Part shown: positions 1 to 5,542 of the stretch, in pieces
How positions within the stretch are numbered: position 1 is the first letter of the stretch
How the letters are laid out: each line of letters opens with the position of its first letter
Source of the DNA: Flammeovirgaceae bacterium
Lineage (GTDB): Bacteria; Bacteroidota; Bacteroidia; Cytophagales; Cyclobacteriaceae
Assembly: GCA_003229495.1 (NCBI GenBank)
Contig: QIEB01000157.1
Coordinates: 1 to 5,656 of the forward strand
DNA: 5,656 bases
Direction: 5' to 3'
Translations under genes and position numbers: made by a program
The notes under the pieces: model-generated
Told to the model about the DNA's origin: nothing
The model's input: only the letters and a program-made list of their open reading frames with translations
The model's database searches: none

Positions 1-285
1 ACAATAGTCAATACCTTCAATATCGGACTTATAGTCAATACCTAGTGATACACTATCAACAAAGTAGAAATAATCTGAACCCAGGGCTATCTTGTAGGCA
101 TTATCGTTCCATTCTCTATCATCGACTACCCAATAGTCACCTTCTATATTGGTGATTCCGCTTAGGTCAAAGTTTTGTGGATAATCTGTAAGAACGTGAA
201 TGGACAGAAATTCCAGTTCCTGAATTCCTGGGACTTGGGAAAAACACTGAAGGCTAAAAAATAGTATTACAAAAAATCGAGACAT
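1..285 (-). CDS. Secreted protein, N-terminal part; possible phytase/esterase-like beta-propeller
   Basis: This frame is open from an ATG at 285-283 to the left edge, giving 95 codons without a stop; the rest lies outside the window. The first 17 residues (MSRFFVILFFSLQCFSQ) form a short hydrophobic signal peptide of the kind common in Bacteroidota, with likely signal peptidase I cleavage near the Ser-Gln. The Cys at 14 is preceded by Leu-Gln, which is a poor lipobox, so a lipoprotein is less likely. The mature part carries FDLSGITNIEGDYWVVDDR (39-57) and SDIEGI (87-92). These resemble the LSG...DD and D-x-EGI signatures I recall from esterase-like phytase or SdiA-regulated beta-propeller proteins, but this is recognition from memory and only a fragment is visible. 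It starts 8 nt after the murA stop codon, so it probably ends the same transcript. No Shine-Dalgarno is evident. The coding call is firm, the family call weak. Confidence 0.75.
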   Translation of the reverse strand, partial: MSRFFVILFFSLQCFSQVPGIQELEFLSIHVLTDYPQNFDLSGITNIEGDYWVVDDREWNDNAYKIALGSDYFYFVDSVSLGIDYKSDIEGIDYC

Positions 286-293
286 TAAGTTGG

Positions 294-1601
294 CTATTCT
301 ATTCTTTCGATCATGGCTCCAATTCCTACCAATCTTTTGTCTATATACTGATATCCTCGGTCGATTTGTTCCACGTTGTGAATTGTACTGGTGCCGCTGG
401 CAGACAAAGCAGCAATCAATAATGAAACTCCTGCCCGAATATCCGGAGAGGTCATGTGTATTCCACGCAGAGGAGTTTTTCTATCCAACCCGATAACGGT
501 TGCCCGGTGTGGATCACACAAAATTATCTGAGCCCCCATCTCAATCAATTTGTCAACGAAAAACAAGCGGCTTTCAAACATCTTTTGATGCACTAAAACT
601 GTGCCTTTGGCTTGAGTGGCCACCACCAGCACTATGCTAAGTAAGTCCGGAGTAAATCCAGGCCATGGGGCATCCGCAATGGTCATTATGGAGCCATCAA
701 TATAAGAGTCAATTTCGTAATGTTCTTGTTGCGGGATCACAATATCATCGCCGACCAGGTCAAACTGAATGCCCATTTTCCTAAAAGTTTGAGGAATGAT
801 TCCAAGCTCCTGGTATTTCACATTCTTAATGGTCAGTGCACTTTGGGTCATGGCTGCCAATCCAATAAAGCTTCCAATCTCAATCATATCTGGCAGTACC
901 GTGTGATCGGTCCCATGCAATTCCTCAACCCCTTCTATAGTCAACATATTAGAACCTATGCCCTCAATTCTAGCTCCCATGCCAACTAGCATTTTGCATA
1001 GTTGCTGTAAGTATGGCTCACAAGCAGCATTATAAATCTGGGTGGTTCCTGTTGCCAAAACAGCAGCCATAATTAGGTTCGCCGTTCCAGTAACCGATGC
1101 TTCCTCAAGTAACATATACTGACCTCTAAGCTTGGTAGCAGTTACTGAGTAGAAGGAGTCTTCCCGATCAAAATTAAACTTAGCCCCCAGTTTTTGAAAT
1201 CCTATAAAGTGAGTGTCCAGACGTCTTCGTCCAATTTTATCCCCTCCGGGTTTTGGTAATTTGGCCTGCCCAAATCGTCCCAACATTGGTCCCAGAATCA
1301 TTACGGAACCACGTAATGCACAGGCCTGCTCTTTATAGGATTTGGTTTCAAGGTAACTCAGATTGACATTGTCTGCAGTAAACCGGTAGTCATTGGCACT
1401 TAGACGATCCACTTTGACACCCATGTCTTCCAGGAGTTGGACTAGCATAATGACATCACGTATCTGGGGAATATTGCTGATGGTAACCGGTTCGGAGGTT
1501 AAAAGTACACCACATATTACCTGTAATGCTTCGTTTTTTGCCCCCTGTGGTATAATTTCACCATGCAATTGATGACCACCCTGGATCTTAAATGAGCCCA
1601 T
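294..1601 (-). CDS. murA: UDP-N-acetylglucosamine 1-carboxyvinyltransferase (MurA), Asp-for-Cys variant
   Basis: MurA transfers enolpyruvate from PEP to UDP-GlcNAc in the cytoplasm, the first committed step of peptidoglycan synthesis. The 435-residue protein is near the usual length (E. coli 419) and spans the whole two-domain EPT fold. Family residues are visible: GAKNEAL with Lys22 and Asn23 (same numbers as E. coli), ALRGS with Arg97 (E. coli Arg91), PGGDKIGRRRLD at 118-129, TPD with Asp319 (E. coli Asp305), ESR with Arg345 (E. coli Arg331) and IDRGY with Arg415 (E. coli Arg397). The active-site loop has Asp121 where E. coli has Cys115; Asp here is known from fosfomycin-insensitive MurA enzymes. 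I chose the ATG at 1601-1599. A longer reading would need the TTG directly before it, and the ATG shares its A with the TGA stop of the DUF4290 gene (TGATG), a typical coupling arrangement. EPSP synthase (AroA) is excluded by the PGG loop and the IDRGY motif. Confidence 0.97.
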   Translation of the reverse strand: MGSFKIQGGHQLHGEIIPQGAKNEALQVICGVLLTSEPVTISNIPQIRDVIMLVQLLEDMGVKVDRLSANDYRFTADNVNLSYLETKSYKEQACALRGSVMILGPMLGRFGQAKLPKPGGDKIGRRRLDTHFIGFQKLGAKFNFDREDSFYSVTATKLRGQYMLLEEASVTGTANLIMAAVLATGTTQIYNAACEPYLQQLCKMLVGMGARIEGIGSNMLTIEGVEELHGTDHTVLPDMIEIGSFIGLAAMTQSALTIKNVKYQELGIIPQTFRKMGIQFDLVGDDIVIPQQEHYEIDSYIDGSIMTIADAPWPGFTPDLLSIVLVVATQAKGTVLVHQKMFESRLFFVDKLIEMGAQIILCDPHRATVIGLDRKTPLRGIHMTSPDIRAGVSLLIAALSASGTSTIHNVEQIDRGYQYIDKRLVGIGAMIERIE

Positions 1602-2242
1602 CAATTATTGCTCTTTCGTCTCTTTCCTCCTCTTCTTTTAACATTGTTTCCACCGGACCTTCTTGGTCTTTCTTTGTAGGTAGGCTCGAAAAGATTTTGC
1701 TCTTTTACCGTTTTCAGGTCGATACTTAACTTGCCTTCAGATAACTCTATAATGTGGTTTAATATAACTTCTTCATCAACTACCTCTTTATTCCAAACCC
1801 CATAGAAACTCCTCATTAGCCGTCCAAGGTAGATAACTGCGTCCCTCTGCTCCTGTTCATCTTCGATCTCAGTGGCTTGTTGTATCAACAACTCAATATT
1901 ACGGCCGTAGTGTTTGTACTTGAGTTTATGGTTATTGTACTGGAGTTTATCCGGCTTTCGGGTTAGTACTTCGGGGGCAGGTTTGGGATAAGGGCTATCA
2001 ACCTCCAAATCAAAACCTGAAATAATGAAAAGATCGTCCCAAAGTTTCTGATTGAATTCATTTCCATCCTTTAACGCCGGGTTGATCAACTTCATCAGTT
2101 CGACCAGGGTGTGTGAATATTCCTTGCGTTTTTCATCTTCTTTGATGTCATGCACGTAATTCACCAGTTTTTGAATATTACGTCCATATTCTTTTAGAAT
2201 TAATTCAGGACGTCCGGTATTGTATTCATGTTGATCACTCAT
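1601..2242 (-). CDS. DUF4290 family protein, with internal repeat and basic tail
   Basis: This 213-residue cytoplasmic protein has no signal peptide or membrane segment. I recognise it as the Bacteroidota-restricted DUF4290 family, whose function I do not know. Two similar segments are visible: residues 18-50, starting EYGRNIQKLV, and 111-143, starting HYGRNIELLI. They align without gaps at an offset of 93, sharing Y-G-R-N-I, a Leu, an Ile, an acidic cluster and a closing L-x-x-L-M or equivalent. Each is preceded by Tyr-Asn (7-8 and 102-103) and followed by a tryptophan region (Trp69, Trp150). The segments look alpha-helical. The last 24 residues are rich in Arg and Lys (RRSGG, KRRGGKRRK), suggesting contact with nucleic acid, ribosomes or another acidic partner; this is inference. 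The gene begins 7 nt after the helicase stop and its TGA overlaps the murA ATG, so it is likely co-transcribed with both and translationally coupled to murA. No Shine-Dalgarno is evident. Confidence 0.9.
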   Translation of the reverse strand: MSDQHEYNTGRPELILKEYGRNIQKLVNYVHDIKEDEKRKEYSHTLVELMKLINPALKDGNEFNQKLWDDLFIISGFDLEVDSPYPKPAPEVLTRKPDKLQYNNHKLKYKHYGRNIELLIQQATEIEDEQEQRDAVIYLGRLMRSFYGVWNKEVVDEEVILNHIIELSEGKLSIDLKTVKEQNLFEPTYKERPRRSGGNNVKRRGGKRRKSNN

Positions 2243-2249
2243 TGCATTA

Positions 2250-4526
2250 TTAGCTATAATGTATTTTTAGTTTGGCAAAGCTAAGCAATAAAGTTTTCTC
2301 GCCAAAATTCTCAAAGTTGACCCTGGCTTTCTTTTGCCCACCTGCCTGATCCAGTTTGACCACCTTTCCAAATCCGAATTTTGGATGCTCGACTTTCATC
2401 CCTTCTTGAAGATTAGTGGTATCACTGGGAATAAAGTTCTTAGAGGCGGTTATTTGGGCTTTTCCATTCAGCGGTTGTAACTTTTGCCTCCGTATGCCGG
2501 TGACCAGGGTCTTGGCGTAATTATCATTTGCTGGATTTATTGGAGTGGTTCCGCTAAATTTCCCACTGCTCCATTTTCGGTCTACTTTTATAAAGGCAGG
2601 GTCAATTTCTTCGATAAACCGGCTGGGCTCACAGCTTTTTAATCTACCGTAGCGATACCGGGTCAGGGCATAAGAAAGGAATAGTTTTTTTTGAGCACGG
2701 GTTATTGCTACATAAAATAGGCGGCGTTCCTCTTCCAGATCCGCTCTACTGCTAAGCATCATCTGAGAAGGGAACAGATCTTCTTCAAGTCCTACCACGT
2801 AAACATGCTTGAACTCCAGTCCCTTGGCACTGTGAATGGTCATCAGAGTTACCTTTTCCAGTTCAGTATCTTTTTCGGTATCAGCATCCGATAACAGGGC
2901 AATTTCTTGTAGGAATGCACCCAGGCTGTTATCTTTTCTTGACTCTTCAGGACTGTCAACAAATTCCTTTATAGCGTTGAGTAACTCCTGGACATTCTCA
3001 TACCGATTGAGACCTTCGATGGTTTTATCCTCATAAAGGAATTTCAGCAATCCGGATACCTTGGCGATGTGGTCTGCAGTTTCAAAAGCATCTTTTTGCT
3101 CCGCTACTATCTTGAAACTTCTGATGGTGGTAACGAAGTCATGTACTGCGTTGGCAGCTCTGGGACTAAGAAAACTTTTGGCATTAACCAGGACCTCCCA
3201 AAGGGAAATGTCATGATCATATGCAGCCACCATTAGTTTTTCAATAGTGCCTGGCCCGATACCACGTTTTGGCAAATTAATAATGCGTCGTAAAGCCTGT
3301 TCATCGTTTTGGTTCACCACAAAACGTAGATATCCCATCAGGTCCTTGATCTCTCTGCGTTGATAAAAAGACAAACCACCGATCACTTTGTACCCAATAT
3401 TGACCCTTCGCAAGGCTTCCTCCATGGCCCTGGATTGGCTGTTAGTACGGTAGAGAACGGCAAAATCAGAGTTCCTGTATTGGTGATTAACTTTTTCTTC
3501 AAATATGGAAGAAGCCACTAACTTTCCCTCTTCATTGTCGGAGGTGGCCTTCATCAGATGAATCAATTCACCATTCTCATTCTGGGTCCAGACATTTTTA
3601 TGTAATTGTGCTTTATTGTGATTAATAACTGAGTTAGCAACATTGACGATATTTTGGGTAGATCTATAGTTCTGTTCCAATTTAATCACCCTCAGATCTG
3701 GGTAATCCTTTTCGAAATTGAGAATATTTTGAATGTCAGCACCTCTAAATGCATAAATACTTTGGGCATCGTCTCCTACTACCGCAATATTCTGCCTGAC
3801 CGCTGCAAGTTTTTTGGTGATTAAATACTGAGATAGGTTAGTGTCCTGGAATTCATCCACCATCACGTAATGAAATCGGTGTTGATACTTATGGAGGACT
3901 TCGGGAAAATCCTTGAAAAGAAGGTTGGTATTAAAAAGTAGATCATCAAAATCCATGGCGTCCGCCTTGAAGCAGCGCTCTGAATAGCTTTTGTACAAGT
4001 TGCCCATTTCTGGTTTCATTTGGCTATTATCATCTGCTTGAAAAACAGGATTTTGCAAGTAACTACGCCAGGAGATTAAGCGGTTTTTTGCCGCTGAGAT
4101 ACGGTTCAGAACCACATTGGGTTTGTAAGTTTTATCATCCAGACCTTTTTCTTTAACCAATGCCTTAATCAGGGATTTACTATCATCTGTATCGTAAATG
4201 GAAAAATTAGAGGGGTAACCTAGTTTTGAGGCTTCAGCCCTCAAAATCCTGGCAAACACTGAGTGGAAGGTCCCCATCCATAAATTTCGGGCCTCAGTAC
4301 CCACTACACGTTCAATGCGGTTTCGCATCTCCTGGGATGCTTTATTAGTAAAGGTTAATGCAAGGATATTAAAAGGATCAGTATTTTTTGATTTGATCAG
4401 GTGGGCAATTCGATAAGTCAGTACTCTGGTTTTACCGGACCCAGCCCCGGCAATGATCATGCAGGGTCCTTCTGTATGCACCACGCCGTCTTTCTGGGCT
4501 TCATTTAGATTTTCCAGATATTCCAT
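2250..4526 (-). CDS. pcrA: ATP-dependent 3'-5' DNA helicase, UvrD/PcrA type (SF1A)
   Basis: A complete 758-residue UvrD/PcrA helicase, close to B. subtilis PcrA (about 740) and E. coli UvrD (720). All SF1A motifs are present in order: Q motif LNEAQKDGV (7-15), Walker A AGAGSGKT (26-33), Ia LALTFTNKA (55-63), Walker B VDEFQDT (223-229), III VGDDAQSIYAFRGA (250-263), IV EQNYRS (284-289), V TIHSAKGLEF (563-572) and VI RRLFYVAITRA (601-611). The C-terminal segment at about 708-755 (EGMKVEHPKFGFGKVVKLD) matches the Tudor-like domain that binds RNA polymerase in PcrA/UvrD. No key residue is missing. Known roles of the family are mismatch and nucleotide-excision repair, replication-fork maintenance and backtracking of RNA polymerase. 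Lack of a RecB-like nuclease domain and the Tudor tail argue against AddA/RecB; Rep would lack this tail. The ATG at 4526 sits just before the Q motif and follows a G-rich GCGGGG. It is probably the first gene of the run through murA. Naming as pcrA or uvrD is interchangeable here. Confidence 0.97.
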   Translation of the reverse strand: MEYLENLNEAQKDGVVHTEGPCMIIAGAGSGKTRVLTYRIAHLIKSKNTDPFNILALTFTNKASQEMRNRIERVVGTEARNLWMGTFHSVFARILRAEASKLGYPSNFSIYDTDDSKSLIKALVKEKGLDDKTYKPNVVLNRISAAKNRLISWRSYLQNPVFQADDNSQMKPEMGNLYKSYSERCFKADAMDFDDLLFNTNLLFKDFPEVLHKYQHRFHYVMVDEFQDTNLSQYLITKKLAAVRQNIAVVGDDAQSIYAFRGADIQNILNFEKDYPDLRVIKLEQNYRSTQNIVNVANSVINHNKAQLHKNVWTQNENGELIHLMKATSDNEEGKLVASSIFEEKVNHQYRNSDFAVLYRTNSQSRAMEEALRRVNIGYKVIGGLSFYQRREIKDLMGYLRFVVNQNDEQALRRIINLPKRGIGPGTIEKLMVAAYDHDISLWEVLVNAKSFLSPRAANAVHDFVTTIRSFKIVAEQKDAFETADHIAKVSGLLKFLYEDKTIEGLNRYENVQELLNAIKEFVDSPEESRKDNSLGAFLQEIALLSDADTEKDTELEKVTLMTIHSAKGLEFKHVYVVGLEEDLFPSQMMLSSRADLEEERRLFYVAITRAQKKLFLSYALTRYRYGRLKSCEPSRFIEEIDPAFIKVDRKWSSGKFSGTTPINPANDNYAKTLVTGIRRQKLQPLNGKAQITASKNFIPSDTTNLQEGMKVEHPKFGFGKVVKLDQAGGQKKARVNFENFGEKTLLLSFAKLKIHYS

Positions 4527-4533
4527 GTATCCC

Positions 4534-4567
4534 CGCTCATTGTGGTTGGCAAGTTACGATATGAGCG
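4534..4567 (-). promoter_or_regulatory. Inverted repeat in the helicase leader
   Basis: On the minus strand CGCTCAT (4567-4561) is followed after 20 nt by ATGAGCG (4540-4534), a perfect 7-bp inverted repeat ending 7 nt before the helicase ATG. The 3' arm runs into the GCGGGG that could serve as the ribosome binding site, so a hairpin in the RNA could mask it; alternatively a protein could bind the DNA. The loop is long and there is no T-tract, so it is not a terminator. It could be chance. Confidence 0.3.
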
Positions 4568-4611
4568 TATAATCCTGAAGTCTATGGATTAAAATTCAGA
4601 AAATAAATACC

Positions 4612-4731
4612 AATTCACCAATTCACTCATTCACTCATTCACTCATTCACTCATTCACTCATTCACTCATTCACTAATTCACTCATTCACTCATTCACTC
4701 ATTCACTCATTCACTAATTCACTCATTCACT
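4612..4731. repeat. Octanucleotide tandem array, 15 units
   Basis: Fifteen consecutive 8-bp units with no spacers. The plus-strand consensus is CATTCACT (minus AGTGAATG). Eleven units are exact (units 3-8, 10-13, 15). Units 2, 9 and 14 are AATTCACT, and unit 1 is AATTCACC. Units 5-10 and 10-15 have the same order (four C-type, one A-type, one C-type), so a 48-bp block recurs 40 bp further on, pointing to growth by a five-unit duplication. The array lies between the helicase gene (its start codon is 85 nt away) and the small gene 4727-4879, whose final codon and stop fall in unit 15. Because 8 is not a multiple of 3, all three minus-strand frames are closed by TGA within the array. Slipped-strand copy-number change is plausible for such perfect units. 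Confidence 0.98.
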
Positions 4732-4879
4732 CATCAGCTAGTGAGTTGATGGTAACCCAATACCGGTACACCACCACCAGTTTCTCCATTTTACTAAGCC
4801 TAGCCAGGTCCTTTTGTGCATAACTTGGTAAACATGCTTTATTTATTTTGGAAAGAAACATAAAAAATGACCTTTTCAT
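4727..4879 (-). CDS. Conserved-looking small basic protein (50 aa), Bacteroidota type
   Basis: A 50-codon gene in the space between the helicase and the DUF3109 gene. The product begins MKRSFFMFLSKINK and continues with CLPSY (16-20), KDLARLSKMEK (23-33) and VYRYWVTINSL (37-47). I recognise the pattern: short Bacteroidota proteins of about 45-50 residues with a K-INK--LPSY start and an YRYWVT-N-L end, which databases often label 'SsrA-binding protein' although they are much shorter than SmpB. That label comes from memory, and the function is unknown. The start is the ATG at 4879-4877: an in-frame TGA lies just two codons upstream, and a start at the later ATG (4861) would lose the MKRSFF leader that relatives have. 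There is no signal peptide or clear membrane segment, and the protein is rich in Lys and Arg. The Glu50 codon and TGA stop lie in the last unit of the octanucleotide array. It is divergent from the DUF3109 gene, with 69 bp between starts. No Shine-Dalgarno is evident. Confidence 0.78.
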   Translation of the reverse strand: MKRSFFMFLSKINKACLPSYAQKDLARLSKMEKLVVVYRYWVTINSLADE

Positions 4880-4948
4880 GGGGAGTCAGCGATGCGTGCA
4901 TAAATTTAGGTAAATTGATCATTAGTAGAAAATTCGATTATTCATCTG
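4880..4948. promoter_or_regulatory. Divergent promoter region between the small gene and DUF3109
   Basis: These 69 bp must hold or overlap the promoters for both diverging genes. The 8-mer TAAATTTA at 4901-4908 is its own reverse complement and matches five of six fixed bases of the Bacteroidota -7 box (TAnnTTTG) on either strand. No well-placed TTG for the -33 box is visible on either side, so the exact promoters cannot be assigned. No riboswitch or clear operator was seen. Confidence 0.3.
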
Positions 4949-5542
4949 GTGATTGAAATTGACAATACGCTGATAACTGATGATATAAAATCATCATATT
5001 TTGTTTGTGATTTAAGTCGATGCAAAGGTGCTTGCTGCGTGGAAGGAGATTTAGGAGCACCCTTGGAAGATAATGAACTGGAAGTAATGAATGCCATTTA
5101 CCCGGAGGTTGCTCCCTATTTGTCCGAAGAAGGAAAAAATGCGATTGAGCAACAGGGTACTTTTATTAAAGATCACGAGGGTGATTTTTCAACTCCTACC
5201 ATTAATCACCGGGAATGTGCATATGCAATATATGATGAAAAGAAGATACTGAAATGCGGCATTGAATCTGCCTACAATGATGGTAAAATCAACTTCAGAA
5301 AGCCAATCTCATGTCACCTTTACCCCGTAAGAATTACCAGCTACCAACAATACGATGCGGTAAATTATGACAGATGGCATATCTGTGACCCTGCCTGTAT
5401 TCTGGGTGAATCACTAAAAATACCACTTTATAAATTCCTGAAAATTCCTCTGATCCGTAAATACGGAGCACTCTGGTATCGTAAGTTAGAGGAGATTATT
5501 AAAAAACCGGATCCAATCTTAAAGATCAGACAGATCAAATGA
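4949..5542 (+). CDS. DUF3109 family cysteine-rich protein
   Basis: A 197-residue cytoplasmic protein with no signal peptide. Nine cysteines lie at 20, 25, 29, 30, 90, 103, 122, 146 and 150. The first four form the C-x4-C-x3-CC cluster in CDLSRCKGACCVEGD, followed by GAPLE. Later motifs are SCHLYPVRI (121-129) and HICDPAC (144-150). This is the DUF3109 pattern, related in style to YkgJ/CxxCxxCC proteins that are predicted to bind zinc or an iron-sulfur cluster. The metal-binding role is family inference and the function is unknown. The start is GTG at 4949: the product then begins MIEIDNTLITDD, which matches how relatives begin, and no ATG is available in frame after the upstream TGA at 4916. 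No convincing Shine-Dalgarno precedes it. The gene stands alone on the plus strand, and its last eight codons overlap the convergent accC gene. Confidence 0.92.
   Translation: MIEIDNTLITDDIKSSYFVCDLSRCKGACCVEGDLGAPLEDNELEVMNAIYPEVAPYLSEEGKNAIEQQGTFIKDHEGDFSTPTINHRECAYAIYDEKKILKCGIESAYNDGKINFRKPISCHLYPVRITSYQQYDAVNYDRWHICDPACILGESLKIPLYKFLKIPLIRKYGALWYRKLEEIIKKPDPILKIRQIK

Noticed and set aside
290..496. Plus-strand ORF of 68 codons
   Set aside because: It lies wholly antisense to the well-supported murA gene and its product looks like nothing real.
720..989. Plus-strand ORF of 89 codons
   Set aside because: It is antisense to conserved murA sequence, with no domain or plausible start context.
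1239..1241. MurA inactivated by loss of its catalytic Cys
   Set aside because: Asp at this place is known in active MurA enzymes, and all other key residues are intact.
1602..1604. TTG start for murA one codon earlier
   Set aside because: The ATG at 1601-1599 is directly adjacent, overlaps the upstream stop as TGATG and is the better start.
2836..3036. Plus-strand ORF of 66 codons
   Set aside because: It is antisense to the helicase gene and Ser-rich because of the complementary codons.
4534..4567. Rho-independent terminator for the small gene
   Set aside because: The stem is only 7 bp with a 20-nt loop and no following T-tract, and it lies right before the helicase start.
4612..4731. CRISPR-like array
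   Set aside because: Units are 8 bp and directly adjacent with no unique spacers, and no cas gene is near; this is a simple tandem repeat.
4612..4731. Repeat-encoded peptide on the plus strand (I-H-S-F-T-H-S-L periodic reading)
   Set aside because: The plus strand is mostly open through the array, but there is no suitable start and the reading has no link to a gene.
4859..4861. Internal ATG as start of the small protein
   Set aside because: The ATG six codons earlier adds MKRSFF, which fits the family beginning and is bounded by an in-frame TGA just upstream.
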